Part shown: positions 10,495-21,559 of the stretch, in pieces
Numbering within the stretch: position 1 is the first letter of the stretch
Layout of the letters: every line of letters begins with the position of its first letter
NCBI GenBank assembly: GCA_031216915.1
Contig: CM062297.1
Coordinates: forward strand, 183,156,083-183,220,082
Direction of reading: 5' to 3'
Source: Pictodentalium vernedei
Lineage: Eukaryota > Mollusca > Scaphopoda > Dentaliida > Dentaliidae
DNA length: 64,000 bases
Notes under the pieces: generated by a model
Database searches by the model: none
Told to the model about the DNA's origin: nothing
The model's input: only the letters and a program-made list of their open reading frames with translations
Translations under genes and position numbers: made by a program

Positions 10495-11695
10495 TATTGT
10501 TTCTCCAAAACATAGTTTATGCCCCTCATTAGAACAAGCTGAGTGTAATGAGCTATGTTCCAATATGAGTAGAATCCTCGCCCTCTGATTAGATGAGAGC
10601 TGGCGTAGTTTCTTTTATGTTTACGGCTCCAGTAGCAAATGTTACCGTCTGATGCCACAATGCAAAATATTTAAAATGATGTCGCCCATTTTGTAATTGC
10701 TTTATCAATGGAGTGACTAGCAAGCCGCTTCATTTATCTGGATTTTTTACACGTGCAGCAAACGGTGTTCCGGATGAAGTGTTGTTTAAATTACAAACCA
10801 ATTTTCGATTTGAACTGAGATGGAATGAGTTTATCTAATTTATTGATTATTTATCCAGTGCCATCATGGGATGGGGTAAACGAAAGGTTTATTTACTAAA
10901 CCTGTGATCATTAAAAGTTGCCTTGAACATGGCAACTTTTAACGATCACAAATTTTGTAAATAAGCCTCTTGTGTTTAATGTTGTAGGTTTTGGGCTATG
11001 GGTAGGTAGTGTCTTATTGGAACTTATATGTTATTGTGATGAGTTTACGGTAACATAGTCTGAAGTTTGCAACTTGGAACATATGTTCAACCTCAACGCT
11101 TCACGTCTCTGTTGAACATAAGCTCCGAGCCAAAAACCTCAGACCAAGTTAGCATCAATTCATCACAATAATTTATGTTTTGGATAAAAAAATGAGCATT
11201 TTTAAATCTTTGAGTCATTCTAGGTAAAGAGTTTAATAATTTTGAAATTAATAGTACAGCAAGGGTGGATCAAGGATTATTTTGTAAGCAGGAGTCCTAA
11301 GTAAAGAGAAAGTGTAGAAGTGAAAAAATATTTTTAGTTTCAAATGTATTCATATGAACTACTATAACATTCCCGTTTGAGAGTAGGACAATTGAAAATA
11401 AACTTCCTAATGCTATAGCCATTATAACAATAGCTATAACAATTCCATGGTGTGAAACTCCAAACTCTCTCATACACAAAACCTGTTAACATTTTACCTG
11501 ATACAGATTTCAGACAAAACTTACAATAATGAATAACTAACAGATATTTTGCCGCATTAGAACATATTTGACAGGCTTGTTCCAATAAGGAGTAATACCC
11601 TTTGTTTTAGAAGTAAACATTTAGAAAATAATGTAATTTGAATGGCAATTCATGTGTGTACAGGTTTAGTTGATATGTCAGGTAAAAGGTATAAT
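10495..11695. mobile_element. Degenerate A element split by ~1.05 kb insertion (tentative)
   Basis: The A2 left arm (ACATAGTTTATGCCCCTCAT, 10508-10535) and the right arm (GCTTGTTCCAATAAGGAGTA, from about 11576) are complementary but 1 kb apart. A decayed A right end 'GTCAGGTAAAAGGTATAA' follows near 11679. The intervening DNA holds an unrelated long hairpin (10887-10966: TTTACTAAACCTGTGATC..., AAAAGTTGCC / GGCAACTTTT) and a second inverted repeat (11034-11168: TTGTGATGA / TCATCACAA). No gene recognised in it. Confidence 0.35.
10887..10966. repeat. Long hairpin
   Basis: Arms 'GTTTATTTAC..CTGTGATC.TTAAAAGTTGCC' and 'GGCAACTTTTAACGATCACA..GTAAATAAGC' close on a ~7-nt loop. Near-perfect stem of about 35 bp, seen only once in the window. 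Confidence 0.65.
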
Positions 11696-11832
11696 ATTTT
11701 GCTTTCTATGGTGAAAGGTTGCTACAGTCCCTTGACCCCCACACTCAGGATTCGACCTTTATACAAGTATAGTGAACACCAGTTAATTGAATTACCACTT
11801 ATCCTGTGCAAACTCTTCAGATTTAGATTATT

Positions 11833-12224
11833 CAATTAGGGCCCCACAAAATAGAGTTTCTGTTTCTCAGGCAATTTTTTGTAAAACTGCCTGCGGGCGG
11901 GCCGTTTTTAATTTTATTTTTATGTTTGTAATTATTTCTTTGCCATCAAAAGTTCATGTTCTTTGTTTGTTTTATCTTTTAGGCCTCATAGTCTACAGAA
12001 TAGCATGGGTGGTGGTGTATTTCGTCCTTTGAGTGCAAGAAGGATTTGCAATGCTAAAGCATTGCAAAGCCTTGTTGCACTCAAGGAACAAATTTATCAA
12101 TTTTATTAACTTGGGTAAAATATCAGGCATACACCATTTAATTTCTATTTTCTTTTACGTTTCCATTGGTTAAAAAAAGAGAAGGGCCTGAGAAACAGAT
12201 TCTTTACTTTCTTAGGCCTAACAG
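11833..12224 (+). mobile_element. I-family hairpin element
   Basis: TTAGGGCCCCACAAAATAG start, CTGTTTCTCAGGC / GCCTGAGAAACAG inner repeats, hairpin GCAATGCTAAAGCATTGC inside longer arms 'GAGTGCAAGAAGG...CCTTGTTGCACTC'. Ends TTCTTAGGCCTAA. Confidence 0.75.
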
Positions 12225-12338
12225 AAATGTAGTCATTTTGATGTATTCTGGTGATAAACTGAGCATTTATTCCATTATGTGTTGTCTGATAGTGCTCATT
12301 GTAGGCCTTTAAATTAGTCTAATTTGAGCACACTGAAA

Positions 12339-12508
12339 AATACACAGAACGGCTCACATGTGCGAATGGGTTAATCGATATGGCACGAGTGCCAGCTCGG
12401 AAGGATAAAACGAGAGGCCGAAGCTTTACCCTTCCATGATGGCACAAGTGCAATATCGATTAACCCATTCACATGTGCATGTCGTTTTGTATTTATTACA
12501 TGCCTTCA
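12339..12508. mobile_element. H-family inverted-repeat element
   Basis: Left arm AATACACAGAACGGCTCACA...GAATGGGTTAATCGATAT, right arm ATATCGATTAACCCATTCAC...GTATTTATTACATGCC. A diverged second copy at 44187-44358 shares AATAAACACAGAAT and CAATATGGCAC. Confidence 0.65.
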
Positions 12509-12621
12509 CATCTATAAAAACAATTATTAGAAGGACAGTCTGCAATTCATTTGACAACTATCAACACAAAGAACACATTTTATCACCAACCAAATTTGCA
12601 AGGGGAACCTGTGTTACTATT

Positions 12622-12873
12622 TCATCCCCTGAGTTCTAATGTGTTCAATGTGCCTACTGGCACATAGAACAAATTGGAGCCTAGGGGACGACTTTTAGCT
12701 ATCGCTAGGGATTCAAATTGCAGTGCACGATTTGTAGAAAATTCCAGTGAAATTTCGCTTCTATTTAAAAAGTCTGCCAATTTTTTCCATTCCACACATT
12801 CATTTTCCGTATAGTTTAGTGTTGCTGTCGATGGGGATTTCATAGAACAGGCATGTAATAAATATGGATCCAA
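12622..12873 (-). other. Possible coding scrap, 83 residues, unrecognised
   Basis: An open minus-strand frame with balanced, protein-like composition (segments NECVEWKKLADFLNRSE and NRALQFESLAIAKSRPLGSN). It is bracketed by ATTTATTACATGCC (about 12494-12508) and GGCATGTAATAAAT (about 12850-12865) in inverse orientation, so it may be part of a mobile element. No domain recognised; could be an exon or chance. Confidence 0.2.
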
Positions 12874-13204
12874 ACAGTGTTAGGCCTTGTGGGAGAGAAA
12901 AACATTGGTATTTTCACCTTCTGAGCATCTGTTTCTTATACACTTTTCAAGTTGTTTTCCTTAAAAAAACAGATGCCCAAAGTTTACAATGTCTTGATAT
13001 AGGCATTCACAGTATTATTGGTTTCCCTCCCTGAGCTAAACATTTACCTAGAAGGTTTCTTAGTTTTCCGGAGTCAAGCCAAACTCCTATTTAAGTGTAA
13101 ATTACGCATGATGTTTAAGGAGGACACTCCATAAATATGAATGCTTTGAGTAGATGTATGCTCATCCGGAGGTTGTAAGCAAAAAGCTATCTCCATTGAC
13201 ATTG
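12874..13204. other. No gene recognised
   Basis: Spacer. Confidence 0.4.
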
Positions 13205-13472
13205 TCATATTACAAACCTGGAAATAAGCAATCTGTCATATGCAGATTGAGGTCACCAGAGGATGAATTTGCAGATGCTATCCCATACAATGGGCCAATG
13301 TATCCTCTGGGTACCTCTTTCTCTTTAGGCCTGAGACCTTGATTCAGATTGAGGTTCACAGACGGTAAATTTAGTGATGTTACCCTGCTGGTCAGAGTTG
13401 CATCACCAAATTCACCCTTTGAGGACCTCATTCTGCAGATGGTAGTCTGCTTATTTCCAGGCTTTGTCATAT
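13205..13472. mobile_element. E-family element, 8-bp target duplication (hAT-like)
   Basis: Ends AAACCTGGAAATAAGC and GCTTATTTCCAGGCTT, then subterminal AGGTCACCAGAGG / CCTTTGAGGACCT. The GTCATATT flanks are repeated on both sides. Homologous to 16675, 18482 and 59565. Confidence 0.7.
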
Positions 13473-13479
13473 TCAACAC

Positions 13480-13824
13480 TGTCCAGGCAGATTACTTTTC
13501 ACTGTTGAACTCAGGGGTTTTTTTAAAACTTATTTATCTGTTGGGTTATTTGAGTCAACAGTTAGGCCCTAAACTATATTGCCTGCATCAGAGAAACTTG
13601 AGGAAACTATATATACGGCCGAAACGCTGCAATGTTTGAAAAATTATTTTCAAACACCACATAATTTGGGCACAGTTACATTATTTGGGCATGTTGTTTA
13701 TCGTCGCTATTTGAAGGAATTTAAAGGTCTTAACTCATTATTCATTGAATCGGAGGTATGAACATGGGGTGTTAGTGGTGTTGTCAGAGTAACTCGTCGA
13801 TTTATGAAGATATTCTTTATTTAC
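13480..13824. other. No gene recognised
   Basis: Spacer; short ORFs without recognisable content. Confidence 0.45.
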
Positions 13825-14063
13825 TTAATCCTTTGAACTCTAGTGGTATCTTCCGTGCCAGTTCAGTAGCAGCGATTAGAAGAGTCTATATTCATTATTT
13901 GGGGTAGACCAATCAATATTTTCAACGTGCAGCCCCGAGGCTGCACGTTGAAAATATTGATTGGTCTACCCCACACACATACTGAAAAGCCATCCTATAT
14001 AATGACGTTTTGACATATCATGTTCCTGGCTGGAAAAGCGGCCGCTAGGGTTCAAAGGGTTAT
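13825..14063. mobile_element. J-family TTAA MITE
   Basis: TTAATCCTTTGAACTCTAG start and CTAGGGTTCAAAGGGTTAT end. Central perfect hairpin CAATATTTTCAACGTGCAGC / GCTGCACGTTGAAAATATTG. Second copy at 60904-61146. Confidence 0.75.
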
Positions 14064-14152
14064 TAGACCTTTACACTATAACCTATATAAATATAACAAG
14101 TCAAATTTGTCCTGAAAGTATGGTAAATGCTTTGATGTTTGGAAGTCATAAA

Positions 14153-14581
14153 CAGTGCAGTCCACTTAATTGGATATCTCTTAACTGAATAACACTGTTA
14201 ATTGAATATAATTTCCCAACACAAACCCATTTACCATACCTCCAGTACAAATTTAACCTGTTAATTGAATATAGGTTGTAGAATAAACTCCTGTTAATTG
14301 AATAAAAAATCTTGTAACCTGTCGAGAAATTACCCTGACTCTCCCGAGTTTTCCTTTGTTTATAGACCTATTTGGCCACAGTTCATCCAGTACACACACT
14401 TAATCTATTATATCTTGTTTGACAGAGCTCATGGAGCTCTGTCAAACAAGATATAATAAAATAAATGCAAAGTTTATTTCTAGAGTACTGGAAAGTGCTA
14501 CAATCCCTGTTAATTGAATACTCCTGTTAATTGAATACTTTTCATTGGAAAAGTGGTCATTCAATTAACAGGGTTCTACTG
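14153..14581. mobile_element. T-family pogo/Tigger-like MITE
   Basis: Ends CAGTGCAGTCCACTTAATTG and CAATTAACAGGGTTCTACTG, next to TA on the right. The centre is ATATCTTGTTTGACAGAGCTC-type hairpin with loop ATG. TIRs of the form CAGTRGARYCC...TTAATTG with TA targets are typical of pogo/Tigger elements (family knowledge). Length 429 bp. Confidence 0.8.
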
Positions 14582-14583
14582 TA

Positions 14584-15225
14584 CAATTAACAAGGTTATT
14601 AATAAAGAAATATACCATTATATGGCTTTATTATATTATTCTGACAAATACTTTCTACACAGTACTCTCCAGTGTTAGCCTGACCCCAAATTGTCTGATA
14701 CCAAGTTTTGAGCTTAGATACTTTTATCCAACAAAATGTTTTGAGCTATGACAAAGAGGGTATAAAAACAGGTTGTGTGAGATATTCTTTTATTGAAAAC
14801 AGTTGTCTTTCATAAACTGGGCATGAGTAAGATTGCACCTGTTCATGCTCATATATTCAGTTTTACAGGTGCAAAAAATATCATGCTCATAAAATTTCAA
14901 TCATGAAACGATTTTGGTTTGTGTAATCCAGCACTACACACGCAGTAATTGAGCTGGACGGTGTTTTAATATGCGCTTCTGGTTACACTTCCAAATGGAA
15001 ATAAATGAGTTGTAGTGAACATGTATATCGCTTTGATTGGTCTGCCAGAAGGTCTTTGAGTATTTTTGTCCAATGATTGCTCTCGAAACCAGATTCCTTT
15101 CATTTGAGTCAAATCCAATCAAAACTATAAGAAAAATATAATTTTATGTATCAAAACAGCTATATTCTTGAGCTGCTGCATGGAAGCTCATGATTTTCAC
15201 AACTGATGTGCATCGTTCGGTACAT
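14584..15225. other. No gene recognised
   Basis: Spacer; one 62-residue minus ORF without recognisable content. Confidence 0.45.
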
Positions 15226-15474
15226 TTAACCCTTTACCCAACGCAGACGATATAAAAATTTATTATTTTAAATACCATTGTTTTGAATTTTTCAAAAGAT
15301 TTCAACAAAACCATATCATGTGACCCCTCGTTGGAACGAGCTCGACGAGCTCGTTCCAACGAGGGGTCACATGATATGGTTTTGTTGAAATATTTTGAAA
15401 AATACTATTTTTTCAAATGCTGAATTTGCATATTACGCGGGCGGATGCGGGCGATTCGTTGGGTAAAGGGTTAA
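15226..15474. mobile_element. A-family TTAA MITE, subtype A1
   Basis: TTAACCCTTTACCCAACG ... CGTTGGGTAAAGGGTTAA. Near-perfect central palindrome: ACCATATCATGTGACCCCTC, then CGAGCTC-GAC-GAGCTCG, then the mirror arm. The outer 60-80 bp on each side are not complementary beyond the tips. TTAA flank plus CCC...GGG tips resemble piggyBac-type ends. Confidence 0.9.
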
Positions 15475-15699
15475 GGATTTTTTGGACACTTTACCATGCT
15501 CACTTGCACTTGAGTATGAATGTCAGTTGCAGCAATCCCAGTTCAGGTTGACTGCTTTGGTGTCAGAAAAACACACATGAAATTTCGAAAAAATATTGGT
15601 CAAGGTATACATGTACATGTTACGATGTTCATGTGCTTCCGTTTGCTCTGAACAATCAAAAAATCAATTAAATTGCTTAAAGTTCTGAATTTCCTTGCA

Positions 15700-15939
15700 G
15701 GTGACAGCTTATACTGTAGTTATCCCCTGCCAAAATGCAGTTTGATGAGGATATAGAAATGGGTTCCATCCGTCCGTCCGTCCATCCATCCATTTGTCCA
15801 TCCATCTGTAACGACCTTGGACCAGTGTATATATTTTTTGTATGCTAATGGACCACCAACCCCAAACAACTTTGTCCCCTTTTTTAGTAAACCACTTCTT
15901 GGCGGGGGACACCTGTGCCATTGCACCTTGTTATTTTCT
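15700..15939 (+). repeat. 'GGATATAGAAATGGGTTCC' dispersed repeat with CCGT/CCAT run
   Basis: CCCCTGCCAAAATGCAG, then GAGGATATAGAAATGGGTTC and TCCGTCCGTCCGTCCATCC. Related starts at 27100, 28957 and 43685. Confidence 0.6.
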
Positions 15940-16408
15940 CTGTTTAGCTGATCAATCAGATGGCGTTTCAACATACAAAGTATATGCAACTCGTAAAATC
16001 ATAATTTGAGGTAAAATCTCATTGTGTCCCTTGGATATTAAGGAAAACATACATAATATGATTTCAATAGGTTTATTAAGATAATTAGACCCAATAAACA
16101 AAATTGCAGGTGCCAGTTCCCCTATGCTTTATTTCATGGGTGCAACAATTCACATCAATCAGTTTCTACTATGGAGGCCTACATCAACATTTTAAAATAA
16201 CAGTTGCTGAACAGAAAGCATGTACTTCCACTTGATGATCTTTGGAGTTTCTCCCTGACAAGCTTCATAACAATTTGTCGAAAAACAACAAGTTGAAACA
16301 ACAACTCGTTGACTGGACAACTGGTCGGAAATTCGAAAGGTGTTTAAGTGTTACATTTGTAAGGAAAAACTAACAAGCAAAATGTTTTTTTTTAACTTAA
16401 TCTTTTAC
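15940..16408. other. No gene recognised
   Basis: Spacer. Confidence 0.45.
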
Positions 16409-16549
16409 TTAACCCTTTACCTAACATGAAAAGCAGACGACACTTGCAAAAAAAATTCTTGAATAGCTAATTTTTTTGTCTCAAAACCATAGGTTATGAC
16501 CCCTCATTGGAACAAGCTCAACGAGCTTGTTCCAAAGAGGGGTCATAAC

Positions 16550-16933
16550 GGTTCATTCCCACTAGACCAATTCCCGTTAGACCAACTCATGCCTTCTGCT
16601 TTTAAAATAATTCTATATCAATAATTTGATATATTTATAAATATTTATAAATGTATTTAATGTTATTGATATTCAAGCCTGAAAATAAGCAGTGTCATTT
16701 GCAGAATGAGGTCCCCAGAGGGGGAATTTGCTGTTGCTATCCCATACAGTGGGTCAGTTTATCCTCTGGGTACCTCCTTCTGTTTATGTTTGGAACCTTA
16801 ATTCAGTTTGAGGTTCACAGAGGGTAAATTTAGTGATGCTACCCTGCTGTGCAGGGTAGCATCACCAAATTCACCCTCTGGGGCCCTCATTTTTGAGATG
16901 ATAGTCTGCTTATTGGTCTAGTGGGAAGACACC
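16550..16933. mobile_element. hAT-like insertion with 8-bp target duplication
   Basis: TIRs GGTTCATTCCCACTAGACC and GGTCTAGTGGGAAGACACC. Exact duplication GTCATAAC at 16542-16549 and 16934-16941 inside the A palindrome. Carries an E-like segment (16675-16914). Confidence 0.8.
16675..16914. mobile_element. E-family segment nested in the hAT-like insertion
   Basis: AAGCCTGAAAATAAGCAG start, AGGTCCCCAGAGGGGGAATT, inner hairpin GATGCTACCCTGC / GCAGGGTAGCATC; the right tip is lost at CTGCTTATT. Confidence 0.75.
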
Positions 16934-17043
16934 GTCATAACCCATGTTTTTGAGATAAAAAATGAAAAAATAATTAAAATTAATTGGCGATTTTTGTTAA
17001 TAGCGCTGGCCGTTTTTGGCCGTTATGGTGGGTAAAGGGTTAA

Positions 17044-17689
17044 TCTAAGCCAATTTGTCTATAAAATCATGAAAAAATAACTGAACTTGGGTTATCATTT
17101 GTCATATAAAATATCTGTCAGAAAGATAGATTTGAAAAATACAATCCACTTGTTTTATTACACAATAAATTAAAGAATGATTTGAATGAAATGGAAACAC
17201 AATGTTCTAACCACATATGGTGCAATTTAAAACTTTGCCTTTCTGCTTGATCAAAGCTATTTCACTTTGTGAAAAAAACTGAACTTTCTGTCATTTGTGA
17301 TGTGAAGTATTTATTGTTAAGTATGAAGATAAGCAGTTATTGTGAGAAGTTTTTGTAGTTTTATTTTATTTAAATAACATATATAGAATAAAAAGTGAGA
17401 TAAAGATTTGTGTTGTAATTTTGTCATTCACGGCCGAAAATTCTGTGAATGGGTATTAAAAAAACAAGCAATGTATTCGCCAAAGGACAACTTAATTCTC
17501 ACTATTTCAGAGAGAAACTTCATTTGTGATTATCAGTTTTCCTCTTTGAACTTGTTTGAGCCAATTAAAAATTTGTATCTCACTGTTTTTTATTAGAAAT
17601 CACTATTTTACATTTTCACAGCTTTGCATTTTACCGAACTCAAGTTGAAGATGACAGTGCCAATTATTTTCTGTTTCATTTTTTTTCTT
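17044..17689. other. No gene recognised
   Basis: AT-rich spacer. Confidence 0.45.
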
Positions 17690-17830
17690 CTAAATCATAA
17701 CTTATGAGACCTCATTGGCGTGAGCTCAACCAAATTATTCTATTGAGGGGTTAAAATATAAGGTTTGAAAGAACTAAAATGAAAAACTAATAAGTTTGAA
17801 AAGTGACTTTTGTATAATAAGTGGGAGGAT
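17690..17830. mobile_element. Degenerate A-type core
   Basis: AATCATAACTTATGAGACCTC / GAGGGGTTAAAATATAAGG remain of the palindrome, centre TGAGCTCAACC. Ends not identifiable. Confidence 0.35.
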
Positions 17831-18446
17831 TTGTTAGGCGATAGTGAGCAGAAATGGAATGTTCCTTTTCATGTGCTTCTACTGATTGCCTATACTGTAC
17901 TGCAGTGGTGAACTTGCCTTCAACCTCAGCTAACTCTGCTTGTGCAGAGTTATATGTTTAGAGATGCTAGTGACCAATTGTAAAAATATCGGAAAGTGGT
18001 TGCTTGCCCGTTTTCATCTTTCTTCTATAACCATTCCCAGCAAAATTTATTTTTAATTCCTTTCTCAGTATCTGACACGTCTTCCTGTCCCTTTAACTCG
18101 ATTGGTTGTTTTAAAATAATTACTTTTATACTTCATATAACTGTTGGATTGAACACACAAGCTTAAATGTATATCGAAAACATAAACTATTGCAAACAAA
18201 AGAAAACAAAAAAGAAACAAGCATTTCGATTGGCTCACATATCTTCATAATTCACTGAATCACTACAGTTATCCAATCAATGCACGGCTTACAAACCAAT
18301 AGGCATGTATTACAGCACATGCTAAAATGCACTAAAAACTGAAATAAAGTTAACAATTGAGTTTCATAAAAACAAAAGAATGGAAGGCAAGAAACGGACC
18401 CAGAAATACCAGAAATCCAGTAAATACCAGAAAAATAGCATCTCTG
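17831..18446. other. No gene; weak SINE scrap near 17900-17960
   Basis: 'CCTTCAACCTCAGCTAACTC...TGTGCAGAGTTA' resembles the SINE body; nothing else recognised. Confidence 0.35.
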
Positions 18447-18845
18447 TATGTTGGAGAATCCGCCAGTTGCTCACACCCAAGCCTGGAAATAAGCAGACTG
18501 TCATATCCAGAATGAGGTCCCCAGAGGGTGAATTTGATGATGCTACCCTGCACTGCAGGGTAGCATCACTAAATTTACCCTCTGTGAAACTCAACCTGAA
18601 TCAGGGTCTCAAGCCTAAACAGAAGGAGGTACCCAGAGGATAAATTGGCCCTCTATATTGGACAGCATCAGCAAATTCACCCTCTGGGGACCTCATTCTA
18701 AAATTATTTCCAGGCTTGCTCACAGCTGCTCAATGGTCTTCTCTGGGTACTCCTTTTTCCTCCACCCACAAACCTGCCTGACATGATGTGACCCTGGCTG
18801 TTGAAAGTGTCATCAAACCCCATAAACAATCAGAAAGCAAGTAAC
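18447..18845 (+). mobile_element. SINE fragment split by an E element
   Basis: Left scrap 'TATGTTGGAGAATCCGCCAG' then, after the E insertion, CTGCTCAATGGTCTTCTCTG...TGACCCTGGCTGTTGAAAGT (tail type 2). Confidence 0.6.
18482..18717. mobile_element. E-family element, best copy
   Basis: AAGCCTGGAAATAAGCAGAC ... TTATTTCCAGGCTT, subterminal GGTCCCCAGAGGGTGAATTT and its inverse, inner hairpin GATGCTACCCTGC-ACT-GCAGGGTAGCATC. GCTCACA(C/G) is repeated on both flanks. Confidence 0.8.
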
Positions 18846-19035
18846 AAAAATAAATTTTATTTTTAAGCAAATAACAAAAATAAATTGCGTGTATGTCCTC
18901 ATCACCAGGGATCTTAGCTGCTGCAATGTCCATTCCTCATAGGTTGGAACATCCTTTGCTATTTACGCATCTTTTAGTTCCAAATGCAATTGGTTAAACT
19001 ATCGCCCAGCAACTTGAACATTCTTCTCTCAAACA

Positions 19036-19286
19036 TTAACCCTTTACCCAACGTAACGGCCAAAACTGGCCAGCGCTATTCTCAAAAATCGTCAGTTAAT
19101 TTTCAGTATTTTTTCATTTTTTGTCTCAAAAACATAGGTTATGACCCCTCATTGGAACGAGCTCGTCGAGCTCGTTCCAATGAGGGGTCATAACCTATGT
19201 TTTTGAGACAAAAAATGAAAAAAATTAGTTGTTCAAGAATTTTTTTTGCAAGTCTCGTCTGCTTTTCATGTTAGGTAAAGGGTTAA
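19036..19286. mobile_element. A-family MITE, subtype A2, best copy
   Basis: TTAACCCTTTACCCAACGTA ... ATGTTAGGTAAAGGGTTAA. Central palindrome (about 19118-19223) has ~50-bp perfect arms from TCATTTTTTGTCTC inward to GAGCTC-GTC-GAGCTC. The left arm also carries the short palindrome GGCCAAAACTGGCC. Confidence 0.92.
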
Positions 19287-19925
19287 CAAGAATTCTTTCA
19301 ACTTAACCTTTGTTTTATTTGTCAAAAAGGATTCAAGATGTTTTCTGTTACAAGACTTTCAACAATCTATCTCTTGCATTTCCCAGCACATGCAGTTGAC
19401 ACAACCAGAGCTGTTTTGTTTCTATGATTAGCACCCCCAATTCTTTGTCATTTTTTGGTAAGAAGTGAGAGGTTAATGACATGACGCCAACAGCTGAGAT
19501 TAGTCAAGAGCTCTATGAAGTACTGAACACTGTGTTTGTTCCACCTAAGTTCAGTTACCTTTGACACACTAACCTTTGAAATAGATTGCATTATTTTACC
19601 CTGGTGGGTTATACTTAGTGAGTAGTTCTTAAAGCATTAAAATGCCTCCCAGTCTTTTTAATCAAATTAAAAAGTTTAACAATTCAGGTTGGCACATGTT
19701 CTTTAAGCTCAATACGTTTTGCAAGAGAACAAGCTGATCATCTTTCATGTGATGAGCTTTGGAATTATATATAAATTGGCAACACATTTCCACAGACTGT
19801 CAGGCCAAAACTTATAAAGCATATGTGTAATCAAAGATTTATATTTTCCAACAGGGGTCATCTGTTAATGTAACCTTTTGTCTGCTGAACAATTAACACT
19901 CAGTATAGATTAATAAACTGTCTTG
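19287..19925. other. No gene recognised
   Basis: Spacer. Confidence 0.45.
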
Positions 19926-20100
19926 TTAACTAGTTGAGTGCTAGAAGCTACTATCATTGTTTTATTGAAAAGTGCTGAAGTGCACTTTACTGGCTTTACT
20001 CTGCATTGATAAGCTTGCTGTTTGCTAGGACGTAGCAAACAAATATTTAACTTTGTTTTGTTACAATTTATTAGAGAGTGCCAAGAGGCAAAATCTTACT
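19926..20100. mobile_element. C-family left half
   Basis: TTAACTAGTTGAGTGCTAGA start, 'AAAAGTGCTGAAG...ACTTTACTGGCTTTAC' and TTATTAGAGAGTGCC remain; the right hairpin arm and end are missing. Confidence 0.55.
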
Positions 20101-20185
20101 AAATTAAGGCTCGTCTAGCTGATGGCATGGCATCTTGGAAAAACATACTCATGTTGCAAAATACCTTTGAAAAAAGGATGCCTAC

Positions 20186-20735
20186 TTAACCCTTTGATAC
20201 TTTTGTACGTCTTATGACGTACGAAATCAAACAGCGCGTTGATGCTTTGTGGTCATTTGTTTTGTTATTATTTTTCGATTTTTTAAAGTTTTTAAAGTTT
20301 TAACCTCAATTTCTATTTTCTCCCGAAGAGTGATCAGTGATAACCATTGAGCAAATGTTATTGCAGCTTAAAATACTAATATAATCCTGCTGTCAAGATT
20401 TGTTAACTGGTTGAGTGCTACTATCAGGGCTTTCAAAAAATGAGGATAACAGAGCAAAAGCCAACACTTTCGTTCTTATTTATATTTCATATTCAGTCAA
20501 ACACAAATAATATTTTGTTTATATATCAATTTGTTTTATTACAAATTATTGGAGAGTGCCTGTGGGCACTCTCCAATAATTTGTGATAAAACCAGTTTTG
20601 AATAACAAATTCAGACCACCAAAAATAATCTAGCCCTCAACCAGATAATCACTAATGTGAAAACTGTTTTGTTATTTGTATTTTCCATCGTATGACGTCG
20701 CATTTTGAAAAGCGTTGAAGAAACTTAAAACCAAA
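20186..20735. mobile_element. J-like TTAA element hosting a C element (tentative)
   Basis: TTAACCCTTTGATACTTTTG start; GTACGTCTTATGACGTAC just inside. A partly matching 'GTATGACGTCGCATTTTG' lies near 20693. No GGGTTAA right end seen; it may be cut by the adjacent F copy. Confidence 0.35.
20403..20648. mobile_element. C-family TTAA MITE
   Basis: TTAACTGGTTGAGTGCTAC ... GCCCTCAACCAGATAA. Perfect central hairpin ATTATTGGAGAGTGCC / GGCACTCTCCAATAAT. Confidence 0.75.
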
Positions 20736-20736
20736 T

Positions 20737-21193
20737 ATGAAAAGATTCTGACTGGTGAATCTGAAGATGATATTTGAAGAAATTCCCTCATATTGCACAA
20801 AGACTTAAGTTAAAATTCGGGTTCCCCCGAGGAGCCGAAATATTAACCCAGGCACTCGATTTGAACAAAGTTGAATCTGATGTAGTATACCACATATGAA
20901 CGGATTCTGACCGTTGGATTTCAAGAAGAGAATTTACCATAGAAAGCCCAAATATTAACCTAGGGAATGGTTTGAACAATCTTGAATCTGACCCTCATAT
21001 CAATGATGTATGCCAAACAGCTGGGCATGCTGCGTTGAACAAAAATGTAATGCCCCTTTGGGTCTGTCACTCACACAAACTTTCACTTGAATTGGCCCAG
21101 TGGTTTTGGAGGAGTCCAAAACATAGTGTAGACAGAAGTAGGACGGAGAGCAATTAGATAAGCTCAGCTTGACTTCTTCAAGGTGAGCTAAAC
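20737..21193 (-). repeat. F element copy, reverse orientation
   Basis: Read on the minus strand it opens AGCTCACCTTGAAGAAGTC, then GGTTAATATTTGGGCTTTC and 'GATTCACCAGTCAGAATC' units (about two to three). Confidence 0.7.
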
Positions 21194-21559
21194 TAAAAAT
21201 CAAGTGCATTGGCCAAAAATTTTGTCAAGACTGACTTAGCAACAATAAATTTTGCTCACATGATCTGACCAATCAGACATCAAGTCTTACTGAATGATAC
21301 CGGTGCTACTAATTTGATCCCCAAAGGCAATTAATGTATTTGATGCAGTCAAGTAACATCTTTATTTAATTGTATTCTATTCTAAAGCATTGAATCACAA
21401 CAATACTAAGATTTCTCTCAATCCCCTATACCCCCCCCCCCCCACCCCCACCCCACAAGAAAATGAAAGTGTCAATGACACTACAGCTCATCTTATCCAA
21501 GAAGGGACTGAACTGAATAGAAAGATCCAGTAATGACATATAATTCACTAATGTTTCTA
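21194..21559. other. No gene; C14 tract near 21429-21442
   Basis: Spacer with a poly-C run followed by CCACCCCCACCCC. Confidence 0.45.

Larger units (their letters stand above)
16409..17043. mobile_element. A-family MITE, subtype A2, interrupted
   Basis: TTAACCCTTTACCTAACATG start and GGTGGGTAAAGGGTTAA end, palindrome arm CCATAGGTTATGACCCCTC. Interrupted at 16550-16933 by another element. The halves are otherwise collinear with 19036-19286. Confidence 0.85.
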
